Source: Cryobacterium sp. M96
GTDB lineage: Bacteria > Actinomycetota > Actinomycetes > Actinomycetales > Microbacteriaceae
DNA: 64,000 nt
Direction of reading: 5' to 3'
Assembly (NCBI RefSeq): GCF_002929845.1
Contig: NZ_PJJS01000054.1
Span: 256,332 to 320,331, forward strand
Position 1 is the stretch's first letter, and each line of letters begins with the position of its first letter. Positions 49,624-59,359 of this stretch are shown one piece after another. The notes below the pieces were generated by a model, which made no database searches, was not told the DNA's origin, and worked only from the letters and a program-made list of their open reading frames with translations. Position numbers and translations under genes: made by a program.

Positions 49624-49659
49624 TGTATAGCAAGTATGCAAGTAAGTCAATATATATTG
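49624..49659. promoter_or_regulatory. Promoter and operator region of the lactate locus
   Basis: On the minus strand TTGACT (49645-49650) and TATACA (49624-49629) are 15 bases apart, a plausible but short-spaced promoter for the permease-dehydrogenase genes. A perfect 12-bp palindrome CAATATATATTG at 49648-49659 overlaps the -35 box and may be bound by the divergent GntR regulator. The stretch is strikingly AT-rich for this genome. Confidence 0.4.
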
Positions 49660-49707
49660 TGTTTTTGTCTGTCAAGATGAGAACACAATTTAGGAAAGGC
49701 AGGTCCC

Positions 49708-50400
49708 GTGACAGCGCGCGTAACGGCAACGTCGATCGTGGATGCCATCGCGAACGACCTGCGAACCCGAATCCTTGAAGGGGAATTGACCTCCGCCACG
49801 GCCCTGACCGAGACCGATATGGCCGCGAGCTACGACGTCGCCCGCCCCACGGCGAAGGCGGCGATCGAGAAACTCGTCGCTGAGGGACTGCTGGTGCGCG
49901 GGGCGCACAAGAGCGCCCGCGTCGCCGAGCTCGGACCGGACTCCGTGCGCGACATCTACCAGGCCCGCGCCTACCTCGAAAGCGAGGTGCTGCGCCGCCT
50001 GGCCCTCACCTGCACCGTCCCCGAGGAGGCCGTGCAGGCCAACCTCGACATCGCGGCCGTGGCTGGCGGCTCCGCCCTCGACGTCGTGGAACCCGATATG
50101 CGTTTCCACACCAGTCTGATCGACGCCGTCGGCAACGAGCGGATCAGCCGGATGTACCGTTCCCTGGTTAGCGAGGTACGCCTCTGCATGGTGCGGGTGC
50201 AGTCGCTGAACCTGCTCGACACCGCGTTGATCCAGGCCGAACACCAGCGCCTGCTCGAGCTGATCGGGGAGGGCGATGGCGCCGCGGCTGCCGAGTTGCT
50301 CGACGAACACCTCGCCCGTGCCCGCGAACGCCTCGCCGCGGCAATCGGCGGCGAAGCCGGCCCGGAGGCACACCTCCCATCATCCCTGCACCGGGTCTGA
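49708..50400 (+). CDS. GntR family regulator, FCD subgroup
   Basis: 230 residues from a GTG at 49708. The winged helix (VDAIANDLRTRILEGELTSATALTETDMAASYDVARPTAKAAIEKLVAEGLL) has the GntR recognition pattern. The helical FCD domain follows, with the metal/ligand residues suggested by MRFHTSLIDAVGN and AEHQRLLELIGEGD. FCD regulators often sense lactate or other organic acids. Being divergent from the lactate genes, it most likely controls them (inference). Confidence 0.9.
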   Translation: MTARVTATSIVDAIANDLRTRILEGELTSATALTETDMAASYDVARPTAKAAIEKLVAEGLLVRGAHKSARVAELGPDSVRDIYQARAYLESEVLRRLALTCTVPEEAVQANLDIAAVAGGSALDVVEPDMRFHTSLIDAVGNERISRMYRSLVSEVRLCMVRVQSLNLLDTALIQAEHQRLLELIGEGDGAAAAELLDEHLARARERLAAAIGGEAGPEAHLPSSLHRV

Positions 50401-50414
50401 GTCCCCCAGACGCC

Positions 50415-50975
50415 ATGGGCTACTTTCTCGCACCATCCACCCGGGTTGCCCTGTCGCGCCTGGTGACCCTCGACACGGCCCCGGGCTCGGCGCCGCTCGA
50501 GCGGTTGCGGGCCATCCGTTCCCTGCTCTTCGAGCTCGACGCCGACCCAGCCACCCTGGTAGGTGTGCGCGACGCCCTCAGCGGGGGAGCGGACTGGGAC
50601 GAGATCGCCGACGCCGCCGGTTTGAAACCGGCCGCCGCGAAGTGGCGCTGGAGCGGCACCGATTCGGAGATCGCCGCCCGGCAGGCGGCCGGACGCAAGC
50701 GGTCCGCACGTCCCAGCGCCGTGCCCACCGATCTGCCTGGGCTGTCCGTGTCCGAGGCTGCTGCGCAGCTGGGGGTCACCGCCCAGGCGATCTACCTGAA
50801 GCTGAGCCGCGGCAAGCTCGCCGGCCGAACCGTCGAACTCCCCGACGGGCGAAGCTACAAACGGGTCTTTCTCAACGAAGACCCGGATGCCCGCCTTGAC
50901 CGCGCCGAATCGGCAGCAGACAATGACCCCACCGCTTCCCCCCGATGCACTTTGACGACGGAGCCCTCACCATGA
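50415..50975 (+). CDS. Hypothetical protein with helix-turn-helix segments
   Basis: 186 residues from the ATG at 50415. Two segments look like DNA-binding helix-turn-helix units: DWDEIADAAGLKPAAAKWRWSG at about residues 60-80 and LSVSEAAAQLGVTAQAIYLKLSRGKL at about 110-135, the latter like the start of MerR/excisionase domains. The tail is acidic and disordered. No regulator family can be named. It is 14 bp after the GntR gene and overlaps the next gene by ATGA. Confidence 0.6.
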   Translation: MGYFLAPSTRVALSRLVTLDTAPGSAPLERLRAIRSLLFELDADPATLVGVRDALSGGADWDEIADAAGLKPAAAKWRWSGTDSEIAARQAAGRKRSARPSAVPTDLPGLSVSEAAAQLGVTAQAIYLKLSRGKLAGRTVELPDGRSYKRVFLNEDPDARLDRAESAADNDPTASPRCTLTTEPSP

Positions 50976-51484
50976 CTGATTTCTCCTCGACCAGCACGCC
51001 CACCCGGTCGATGCCCCTGTCCGATCAGACCGAGACGCTCAAGCCCATTGAAGAGCCCCAGACGACCGAGGCCCAGCCCGCGCCCAGGCGCGTAGCGCAC
51101 CTCACGACCACGTCCGGCCAGCGCACCGCGCTGGTCGTCCTGGTCGGAATCATAGCCCTTGCCGTGGCCTTCATCGTGATGCTTTTGGTGGGGGTGTCGA
51201 GCGAGAGCATCAACGCCCTCGCCGTATTCGCCACGCCCATCGCCTCGATGGTGGCCGCCTATTACGGCATCACCCTGAGCATCCAGCAGGTGCGCAGCGA
51301 ACGCGCCGAGAAGGAAAAGGCTATCGCCCGAGCGGATGCCGCCGACGCCGCCAGCCGCGAGACCGAGGTCTGGGCCGCCCAGATGGAATCCGGCCTGCGC
51401 GTCGCGATGGCCCAGCTCGGCGCCGCGCGTATCGGCACCGAGGCGGTCGAGAAGGCTGCAGGCACCCCCGACGGCTTCTTCTGA
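50972..51484 (+). CDS. Hypothetical membrane protein with coiled coil
   Basis: 170 residues from an ATG overlapping the previous stop. A Thr/Pro-rich cytoplasmic head of about 50 residues precedes two helices (TALVVLVGIIALAVAFIVMLLVG and INALAVFATPIASMVAAYYGITL) joined by a short loop. A charged alpha-helical stretch (QQVRSERAEKEKAIARADAADAASRETEVWAAQM) then looks like a coiled coil. Topology places head and coil inside the cell. No family is recognised; coupling with the HTH-like protein gene suggests a two-protein unit. Confidence 0.6.
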   Translation: MTDFSSTSTPTRSMPLSDQTETLKPIEEPQTTEAQPAPRRVAHLTTTSGQRTALVVLVGIIALAVAFIVMLLVGVSSESINALAVFATPIASMVAAYYGITLSIQQVRSERAEKEKAIARADAADAASRETEVWAAQMESGLRVAMAQLGAARIGTEAVEKAAGTPDGFF

Positions 51485-51519
51485 CCGGGGTTCGATCACT
51501 CGAAGCCTCCCAGTTTCGG

Positions 51520-52770
51520 CTAGCCGGCCTCCTTCTCGGCGGTGCCGTTCCGCACGCGCACGATGGTCCCCCAGCAGGCGACGGTCGTCAGCATGAGCGC
51601 TCCCAGCGCTCCTAACGCGAGCGGCGAGAGGGCGAAGGCGAGGGGCAGCGCCAGCAGCAGTAGTGCGATTCCCGTGACATGGGAGATCAGCACCTCCCGG
51701 GCCACGACGAATCGGAACAATGCCAGCCCCAGCAGGTACAGCAGAGGCCCGCCGGTGATGGCGACGGCCGTCGAAAAAATGACCGGGTCATCCGGATGCG
51801 CCAGGATCTCCTTGACGCCGACCGAGCTCAGAACAATGCCGGCGATGAGCATCGCATGTACATAGGTATACGCGAGCCGGGCGAGCCGGCCGGGGTCGGC
51901 GGCATCGGTGAGGGCTTTGCTGCCCGCGTACTCGCTGTGGTCGAAGTACAGCCACCACATGGCCGCTCCACTCACGAAGGCCAGCAGCAGGCCGAGCACA
52001 CCCGGCACCGACACGTCCTGATCGACGAAGGCGAAGCCCGTCACCAGAAATGATTCGCCGAGTGCGATGATGACGAACAGGGCGCTGCGCTCCGCGATGT
52101 GCGGACCGGAGAGCTCGCCGTCGCCGGGAGTGGCCCGGCCGAGGCCCGGCACCGGGAAACCGAGCTTCGCGGAAACGAACTCGATCCCGAGTGCGGTGGC
52201 CCAGAGCAGCAACCGGTAGTCGGCCGGGAGCAGGCCGCCGAGAATCCAGAAGAGCCCGGCCACGGCGAGCCAGAGGAAGATCCGCACGAAGGCGCGGAAG
52301 AGGGCGCGATCGTGGAGCGCGAGGGCGAGCGCCATGAAGGCCGTTCGGCCCAGCTGCAGGGTGACGTAGGCCACGGCGAAGAGGAATCCCCGGTCGCCGA
52401 ATGATTCGTAGATCGAGACGCTCACCACCAGCCCGACCAGGGAGAGGCCGATCACGACCCCGCGCACAGGCAGGCGGGCCGGATCGAGCAGGTTGGTCAC
52501 CCAGGTGGTGTGCACCCAGATCCACCACAGGGCGAGCACCAGGATGACGGACTCGGCGGCTCCCTGCCAGGACTGGTTCTCGTAGAGGTGGCGCGACAGC
52601 TGGGTCAACGCGAACACAAAGATCAGGTCGAAGAACAGCTCGATGTAGGTGACCCGATCCGCCAGGTCGGGCCGATCCGGGCGCATCAGATTGAGCCGGA
52701 GGCCAAAACGGCCGGCGGGGCGGCGACCGGTGCCGGGAGCGGAGGGGACGGTGCTGGGCGTTGCGTTCAC
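51520..52770 (-). CDS. Low temperature requirement protein A (LtrA family)
   Basis: 416 residues from a GTG at 52770. RVTYIELFFDLIFVFALTQLSRHLYE (about residues 39-64) is the LtrA signature, followed by WWIWVHTTWVTNLLDP and HIAERSALFVIIALGESFLVTG. About eleven membrane helices are visible. LtrA was named for growth of Listeria at low temperature; its molecular role is unknown. The gene stands alone. Confidence 0.92.
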   Translation of the reverse strand: MNATPSTVPSAPGTGRRPAGRFGLRLNLMRPDRPDLADRVTYIELFFDLIFVFALTQLSRHLYENQSWQGAAESVILVLALWWIWVHTTWVTNLLDPARLPVRGVVIGLSLVGLVVSVSIYESFGDRGFLFAVAYVTLQLGRTAFMALALALHDRALFRAFVRIFLWLAVAGLFWILGGLLPADYRLLLWATALGIEFVSAKLGFPVPGLGRATPGDGELSGPHIAERSALFVIIALGESFLVTGFAFVDQDVSVPGVLGLLLAFVSGAAMWWLYFDHSEYAGSKALTDAADPGRLARLAYTYVHAMLIAGIVLSSVGVKEILAHPDDPVIFSTAVAITGGPLLYLLGLALFRFVVAREVLISHVTGIALLLLALPLAFALSPLALGALGALMLTTVACWGTIVRVRNGTAEKEAG

Positions 52771-52865
52771 GCACCCAGTCTGCCTCAGTCCGGCAGATGT
52801 TTGGGAGGCGGTATGGCGGCCTCCCGTGTTGCCCTGATGGGACTTTCTATGACATTCTTTTACAA

Positions 52866-52880
52866 AACGAACGGTCAGTT
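52866..52880. promoter_or_regulatory. Candidate TetR-type operator before the paa-like operon
   Basis: AACGAACGGTCAGTT is an imperfect palindrome (11 of 15 positions match their reverse complement) 31 bases before the thiolase start. ACGAACGGTC-like sites are typical of TetR-family repressors of acyl-CoA catabolic operons in actinobacteria, including phenylacetate genes. The regulator is not in this window. Confidence 0.4.
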
Positions 52881-52911
52881 AGTAAACACGGCGATCAAAG
52901 GTGATGAAGCC

Positions 52912-54096
<1,185 letters not shown>

Positions 54097-54843
54097 ATGT
54101 CGCGCGAGTTCACGACGCTGCTGGTCGACGAGCGGCCCGACCGGGTGCATGTGCAGCTCGACCGACCGGCCGTGCGCAACGCCATCGACCAGACCATGAT
54201 CGACGAGTTGCACCTGGTCTGCGCCGACCTCGAGCAGGAACCCCGCATCCTGATCCTGTCCGGCACGAACGGCGTCTTCGCCTCCGGGGCCGATATCGCC
54301 CAGTTGCGGGAACGCCGGGCCGAAGACGCCCTGAACGGGATCAACTCGACCCTGTTCGGCCGGATCGCCCGCCTGCCGATGCCCGTGATCGCCGCCATCG
54401 ACGGCTGGGCGCTCGGCGGCGGGGCCGAGCTGGCCTACGCCGCCGACTTCCGGATCGCCTCCACGACCGCCCGGCTCGGCAATCCGGAGACGGCCCTCGG
54501 CATCATCCCGGCGGCCGGAGCGCTGTGGCGGCTGGCCGCGCTGGTCGGCGAACCTGTGGCCAAGGAGATCATCCTGGCCGGGCGCATCCTGAACGCTTCC
54601 GAGGCGCTGGCGGTGCACCTGGTCACCGAGGTGCACGAGTCGGACGTGCTGCTCGAGGCAGCGCACGCGCTGGCCGACCGGATCGCCAAGCAGGACCCGT
54701 TGGCCACCCAGCTGGCCAAGGAGGTCTTCCATGTTCCCGCCGCGGAGCATCCCGTGGCCGACAACGAGGCCCAGGCGCGCCTGTTCGAGTCCGACCAGAA
54801 ATTCACCCGCATGACCGCATTCCTGGAGAGGAAGAAGCGATGA
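54097..54843 (+). CDS. Enoyl-CoA hydratase/isomerase
   Basis: 248 residues from the ATG at 54097, directly after the thiolase TAG. The crotonase fold shows the oxyanion segment NGVFASGADIAQL, AAIDGWALGGGAELAYAADFRIAS, and the catalytic Glu segment LGNPETALGIIP, with a second Glu in AKEIILAGRILNASEAL. It hydrates a trans-2-enoyl-CoA; by context it may be the 2,3-dehydroadipyl-CoA hydratase (PaaF). The next gene overlaps by ATGA. Confidence 0.9.
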   Translation: MSREFTTLLVDERPDRVHVQLDRPAVRNAIDQTMIDELHLVCADLEQEPRILILSGTNGVFASGADIAQLRERRAEDALNGINSTLFGRIARLPMPVIAAIDGWALGGGAELAYAADFRIASTTARLGNPETALGIIPAAGALWRLAALVGEPVAKEIILAGRILNASEALAVHLVTEVHESDVLLEAAHALADRIAKQDPLATQLAKEVFHVPAAEHPVADNEAQARLFESDQKFTRMTAFLERKKR

Positions 54844-55739
54844 CGCTCAGCACCGTGTCCGCAAAGGCCCAAGCCGCTCAGTCCGTGCCAGTGCCGCACC
54901 AGGTCGGCGTGCTCGGCGGAGGCCGCATGGGCGCCGGCATTGCGCACGCGTTCCTGATGGCCGGGGCCCGTGTCACCGTCGTGGAGCAGGGAGACGACGC
55001 GGCTGCCGCCGCCCGCGACCGGGTCCTGACCGCCATCGACAAATCCCTCAGCCGCGGTAGCGTGACCGCGAGCCGCGCCGAGCTCGGCGACCGGCTGACC
55101 GTGACAACGGATGCCGCCGCGTTCGCCGGCTCCGGCCTCGTCGTCGAGGCCGTTCCCGAGATCGTGGCGCTGAAGACGCAGGCGCTCCGCCTGGTGGAGG
55201 CGCACCTCGCCCCCACCGCCTGGCTGGCGTCCAACACCTCCTCGCTGTCGATCACCGATCTGGCCGAGACGCTGGACCGCCCGGACCGGTTCATTGGACT
55301 GCACTTCTTCAACCCGGTGCCGGTCTCGACCCTGATCGAGGTCGTCACGGGGGAGCGCACCGACCCGGAGCTCGCCCGGCTCGCCCAGGACTGGGTGTCC
55401 TCGCTCGGGAAGACGCCGATCCTGGTGCGGGACTCGCCCGGCTTCGCCAGCTCCCGCCTCGGCGTCGCGATTGCGCTCGAGGCGATCCGCATGGTCGAGG
55501 AGGGCGTGGCCAGCCCCGAGGCCATCGACACGGCCATGGTTCTTGGCTACAAGCATCCGGTCGGGCCTCTCCGCACGACCGACATCGTCGGCCTCGACGT
55601 TCGCCTCGGCATCGCCGAACACCTGCACGAAACCCTCGGCGACCGGTTCGCCCCGCCGCAACTGCTACGCGACCTTGTCGCACGCGGTGACCTCGGACGC
55701 AAAAGCGGCCGCGGCTTCTTCGATTGGAAGGACGCATGA
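54840..55739 (+). CDS. 3-hydroxyacyl-CoA dehydrogenase
   Basis: 299 residues from the ATG at 54840 (ATGA overlap). The Rossmann motif VGVLGGGRMGAGIAHAFLMAG is at about residues 22-42; LASNTSSLSITDLAETLDRPDRFIGLHFFNPVPVSTLIEVV carries the catalytic His-Phe-Phe-Asn-Pro segment, and DSPGFASSRLG the dimer part. It oxidises 3-hydroxyacyl-CoA with NAD+. In this operon it may act on 3-hydroxyadipyl-CoA (PaaH). The paaZ start overlaps its stop. Confidence 0.92.
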   Translation: MTLSTVSAKAQAAQSVPVPHQVGVLGGGRMGAGIAHAFLMAGARVTVVEQGDDAAAAARDRVLTAIDKSLSRGSVTASRAELGDRLTVTTDAAAFAGSGLVVEAVPEIVALKTQALRLVEAHLAPTAWLASNTSSLSITDLAETLDRPDRFIGLHFFNPVPVSTLIEVVTGERTDPELARLAQDWVSSLGKTPILVRDSPGFASSRLGVAIALEAIRMVEEGVASPEAIDTAMVLGYKHPVGPLRTTDIVGLDVRLGIAEHLHETLGDRFAPPQLLRDLVARGDLGRKSGRGFFDWKDA

Positions 55740-57820
55740 TGACACTTCTCAGCAACGGCACCAGCACTGACACCGGCCCCGACACGAGCTCTGACACGGT
55801 CGTTCCCAGCTACGTTCTCGACTCCTGGTGGACCCCGGACACCGATGTGGTCGCCCAGCGTGTCCTCGACGCGAGCACCGGGGCCGAGGTCGCCCGGGTC
55901 AGCAGCGACGGGCTCGACCTGGCCGCAGTGGTCGAACACGCCCGCACGGTCGGCCAGGCCTCGCTCGGGGAACTGACCTTCCACCAGCGTGCCATCCTGC
56001 TCAAGAAGCTGGGACAGTACCTGGGCGGGGTCAAGGAGGAGCTCTACGCGCTCTCCGCCCGCACCGGCGCCACCCGCTACGACTCGATGGTCGACATCGA
56101 CGGCGGCATCGGAGTGCTGTTCACGCTGTCCTCCAAGGGCCGGCGCGAGATGCCCAACAGTCAGGTTTACATCGACGGCGACGTCGAGGCGCTCTCCCGC
56201 GACGGCTCCTTCAGCGGTCAGCACATCTACACCCGCATTCCCGGAGTCGCCTGCCAGATCAACGCCTTCAACTTCCCGGTCTGGGGCATGCTTGAGAAGC
56301 TGGCCCCGGCGTTCATCGCCGGCGTGCCGACGATCGTCAAGCCCGCGACGCCCACCGGGTACCTGACCGAGGCGGTCGTGCGTCACATCCTGGCGTCCGG
56401 CATCCTGCCCCTGGGCGCCCTGCAGCTGATCTCCGGCAGCGCCAGGGACCTGATCGACCACCTCGACTACCGCGATCTGGTGGCGTTCACCGGGTCGGCC
56501 GGCACCGCCCGCACCCTCAAGTCCCACCCGAACGTGGTCGAGGGCGGCGTGCGCTTCACGAGCGAGACCGATTCGCTCAACGCCGCGATCCTGGGCCCGG
56601 ACGCCGCGGCCGGCACGGCCGAGTTCGACGCCTACGTCGCCTCCGTAGTGACCGAGATGACCAGCAAGGCCGGTCAGAAGTGCACCAGCATCCGCCGGCT
56701 GATCGTGCCGGCGGGCCGCCGCGACCAGGTCGTCGCGGCCGTCTCCGAACGGATGGCCCGCCGCGTCACCCTCGGTGACCCGCGCGCCGAGGGGGTCACC
56801 ATGGGCCCCCTCGCCAGCACCGGGCAGCGCGACGAGGTGCTCGCCAGCGTCGCCCGCCTGATCGACGGCGGCGGACGCATCGTGATGGGCTCGGCGGACG
56901 CCCCGACCGGAACCGACCCGGGCGGCGCCTTCGTCGCCCCCATCCTGCTGGCCTTCCACGACCCGGAGAGCCCGGCCGTGCACGAGATCGAAGCCTTCGG
57001 CCCGGTGGCCTCCATCATCGAGTACACCGACCTAGACCACGCCATCGCGCTGGCCGCGCGCGGCGGCGGCTCACTGGTGACGACCGTGGCCACTCACCAC
57101 CCCGATATCGCGCGTACGCTCGTGCTCGGGATCGCAGCGCACCACGGCCGGGTGCTGATGCTTGACCGGGTCGATGCGCGCAGCAGCACGGGCCACGGAT
57201 CGCCCGTTCCGCACCTCGTGCACGGCGGACCCGGGCGGGCCGGCGGCAGTGAGGAGCTCGGCGGCATCCGTTCGGTGCTGCACCACATGCAGCGCACGGC
57301 TATCCAGGGCTCGCCCGACATGCTGACCGCCATCACGGGGGAGTGGCACGCCGGTGCCGCGGTGCGAACGGGCATCCACCCGTTCCGAAAGTCCCTGGCC
57401 GAGTTGCGGGTGGGCGACCAGACCCAGGGCGGACCGCGCGTGGTCACTCTGGCCGACATCACGGCATTCGCCGAGGCCACCGGCGACAAGTTCTACGCGC
57501 ACACGGACCCCGAGGCGGCGGCGGCGAACCCGTTCTTCCCCGGGATCGTCGCGCACGGCTACCTGCTGGTGTCCTGGGCGGCCGGGTTGTTCGTGGATGC
57601 GGCCCCCGGGCCGGTGCTCGCGAACTCCGGGCTGGAGAAGCTGCGGTTCGTCACCCCGGTGTCGCCCGGCGACAGCATCCGGGTCACCCTGACGGCCAAG
57701 CGGATCACCCCGCGCGAGACCGAAGAGTACGGCGAGGTCTGCTGGGACGCCGTGCTGCACAACCAGAACGATGAGGTCGTCGCCACCTACGACGTTCTCA
57801 CCCTGGTCGCCAAGGAGTAA
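55736..57820 (+). CDS. paaZ: Phenylacetic acid degradation bifunctional protein PaaZ
   Basis: 694 residues from an ATG overlapping the previous stop; a second ATG follows at once. Residues 1-520 are an aldehyde dehydrogenase (ACQINAFNFPVWGMLEKLAPA, FTGSAGTARTLKSH, nucleophile Cys316 in SKAGQKCTSIRRL). From about residue 550 there is a MaoC-like hydratase (VVTLADITAFAEATGDKFYAHTDPEAA, FPGIVAHGYLLVSWAAGLF). PaaZ opens the oxepin-CoA ring and oxidises the semialdehyde to 3-oxo-5,6-dehydrosuberyl-CoA. The ring-activating genes (paaK, paaABCDE, paaG) are not in the window. Confidence 0.95.
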   Translation: MMTLLSNGTSTDTGPDTSSDTVVPSYVLDSWWTPDTDVVAQRVLDASTGAEVARVSSDGLDLAAVVEHARTVGQASLGELTFHQRAILLKKLGQYLGGVKEELYALSARTGATRYDSMVDIDGGIGVLFTLSSKGRREMPNSQVYIDGDVEALSRDGSFSGQHIYTRIPGVACQINAFNFPVWGMLEKLAPAFIAGVPTIVKPATPTGYLTEAVVRHILASGILPLGALQLISGSARDLIDHLDYRDLVAFTGSAGTARTLKSHPNVVEGGVRFTSETDSLNAAILGPDAAAGTAEFDAYVASVVTEMTSKAGQKCTSIRRLIVPAGRRDQVVAAVSERMARRVTLGDPRAEGVTMGPLASTGQRDEVLASVARLIDGGGRIVMGSADAPTGTDPGGAFVAPILLAFHDPESPAVHEIEAFGPVASIIEYTDLDHAIALAARGGGSLVTTVATHHPDIARTLVLGIAAHHGRVLMLDRVDARSSTGHGSPVPHLVHGGPGRAGGSEELGGIRSVLHHMQRTAIQGSPDMLTAITGEWHAGAAVRTGIHPFRKSLAELRVGDQTQGGPRVVTLADITAFAEATGDKFYAHTDPEAAAANPFFPGIVAHGYLLVSWAAGLFVDAAPGPVLANSGLEKLRFVTPVSPGDSIRVTLTAKRITPRETEEYGEVCWDAVLHNQNDEVVATYDVLTLVAKE

Positions 57821-57865
57821 CCCCCGGGCACCAGCTGAGAGCGCCACAGGCGGAGCGCCAGGTCG

Positions 57866-57960
57866 GGTGTCGAACGAATTCGACGGAGATTTTAAGGAAT
57901 AAGCCGGTTTCCGGGCTGTTTTGGGCCGTTTCGCGCAAAATCTCCGTCGAACTCCCCACG
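57866..57960. repeat. Dispersed inverted repeat, copy 3 (forward)
   Basis: Left arm AATTCGACGGAGATTTT (57877-57893) and right arm AAAATCTCCGTCGAA (57937-57951) enclose about 43 bases containing AAGCCGGTTTCCGGG and GGGCCGTTTCGCGC, closely like copy 1. The left flank GGTGTCGAACG matches the extension of copy 2. It lies 56 bp after the paaZ stop, upstream of a plus-strand gene. The rest of the 279-bp gap shows no gene. Confidence 0.85.
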
Positions 57961-58099
57961 CTGCCGGCGGGGCGCGCGTACGGTGCGCGGTCGCTGTCGA
58001 CGGCACAAGCGCGATCGGGCAGGCCTTCGATGCCGCACCGGAGCGCATTTCCCTGACTCGGTAGGTCTGCGGGTGAGCAGAGCATGACACCATGACTAC

Positions 58100-58531
58100 G
58101 TGACTTCCGGGACAGATCCAGCGTTGGTGCCTGAACTTCTGGTGCGGGATCTTGAAGCCAGCATCGAGTTCTGGTGCGACTTGTGCGGATTCACGATTCG
58201 CTACGACCGCCCCGATGACGGCTTCGCTTACATCATGCGGGGATCCGCGCACGTGATGCTGGAACGGGCGGGAGCCGGCAGGAACTGGATCACGGGTCCC
58301 CTTGAGGTGCCGCAGGGTCGCGGCGTGAACTTTCAGGTGGCCGTGCCCGACGTCGATCCGATCCTGTCGGCCTTGCGAGCGGCGGGCGTTTCACTGTTCA
58401 TGGCGCCCGAGACGAAGTGGTATCGCGTCGACGACGAGGAAGCCGGTGTGCGCCAGTTCCTGGTCACCGATCCGGACGGCTACCTGATTCGGTTCCAAAG
58501 CCCACTCGGCCGCCGGCCGGTAGTCCGGTAG
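58100..58531 (+). CDS. VOC/glyoxalase family protein (bleomycin-resistance type)
   Basis: 143 residues from a GTG at 58100. ALVPELLVRDLEASIEFWCDLCGFTIRYDRPDDGFAYI and VRQFLVTDPDGYLIRFQSPLG are the two halves of a vicinal-oxygen-chelate fold of the drug-binding subgroup. Such proteins may sequester bleomycin-like drugs or act on unknown small molecules; the ligand is not predictable. Its last 68 bp overlap the convergent ArsR-rhodanese gene. Confidence 0.82.
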   Translation: MTSGTDPALVPELLVRDLEASIEFWCDLCGFTIRYDRPDDGFAYIMRGSAHVMLERAGAGRNWITGPLEVPQGRGVNFQVAVPDVDPILSALRAAGVSLFMAPETKWYRVDDEEAGVRQFLVTDPDGYLIRFQSPLGRRPVVR

Positions 58532-59255
58532 TCCGACAGGCCGGTAGTTCGACGGATGTGCGCCCGGCGGCCGCCTCGGCGGACATCGGCAGATTCGCCA
58601 GTCGCCATTCCAACATCCCCTCGTTTAATCGCGTTGCGCGTCGGCCGCTCCGGCGCAGCACGGCCATGGCCTCGTAGGCAAGCACGCAGTACTTGCCGCG
58701 GCAGTAGGCGACAACCTCGCGGTCCGTCGACAGTTCACTGAGCCGATCGCTGAGTTCCTCGAGGGGGATGGAGAGGGCGCCGGGAATGTGCGCAGCGTTA
58801 TATTCCTGCCGTGGCCGCACATCCAGCACGGTGATAGTCCCGGCCGTCGCGCGTGCGAGAAGCTCTTCCCTGGTGATTTCCTCGTGCGTATCGTCGCCCG
58901 CCGCTTCGGAGTCATCGAGACCCAGATAGGCGATCCGGATGGATTCGACGTCTGCGAGATGGGTCTGCGCGACGCTGCGCACCAGGCTGTAGAGCCGGGC
59001 GACGTCATCCCCGGCGAGTCGGTAGTGAATCCGGGTGCCCTCCCGGCGAGTGCTGACCAGACCCGCATGTTTGAGGGTTTGCAGGTGGGCGGATGCGCTT
59101 GTCAGACCCAGGCCGGCCGCGTTCGCCAACGATTCCACCGTGCGTTCGCCCTGGGCGAGCAGGTCGACCAGCTCAAGGCGCTTGCCGCTGCCCAGCGCCT
59201 TGCCGACGCGGGCAAACTGCTCGAACAGCGCCGATTTCTTTTCTCGATCGCCCAT
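58464..59255 (-). CDS. ArsR-family regulator fused to a rhodanese domain
   Basis: 263 residues from the ATG at 59255 (GAGAGGA six bases upstream). The N-terminal winged helix (RLELVDLLAQGERTVESLANAAGLGLTSASAHLQTLKHAGLVSTRREGTRIHYRL) is ArsR-like. The rhodanese domain has LDVRPRQEYNAAHIPGALSIPLEEL and the active loop CRGKYC. Such proteins probably sense sulfane sulfur or related stress. It is divergent from an MFS transporter gene, its likely target. The last 22 or so residues overlap the VOC gene on the other strand and look unconserved. Confidence 0.9.
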   Translation of the reverse strand: MGDREKKSALFEQFARVGKALGSGKRLELVDLLAQGERTVESLANAAGLGLTSASAHLQTLKHAGLVSTRREGTRIHYRLAGDDVARLYSLVRSVAQTHLADVESIRIAYLGLDDSEAAGDDTHEEITREELLARATAGTITVLDVRPRQEYNAAHIPGALSIPLEELSDRLSELSTDREVVAYCRGKYCVLAYEAMAVLRRSGRRATRLNEGMLEWRLANLPMSAEAAAGRTSVELPACRTTGLPAGGRVGFGTESGSRPDR

Positions 59256-59359
59256 CTTTTTCCTCTCGGTTCCCTTCACACAAGTATCATCTAATAATCA
59301 ATGGTTTTCTGGAATAGAATTCGGGCCCGTGCAGCGGCTCCCTCGCTGGAGAACGGACT
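59256..59359. promoter_or_regulatory. Divergent promoter region, ArsR-rhodanese / MFS
   Basis: An AT-rich stretch (CAAGTATCATCTAATAATCAATGG, 59280-59303 region) lies between the two starts and is the obvious place for both promoters and an ArsR-type operator. No perfect palindrome was found. Confidence 0.35.
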
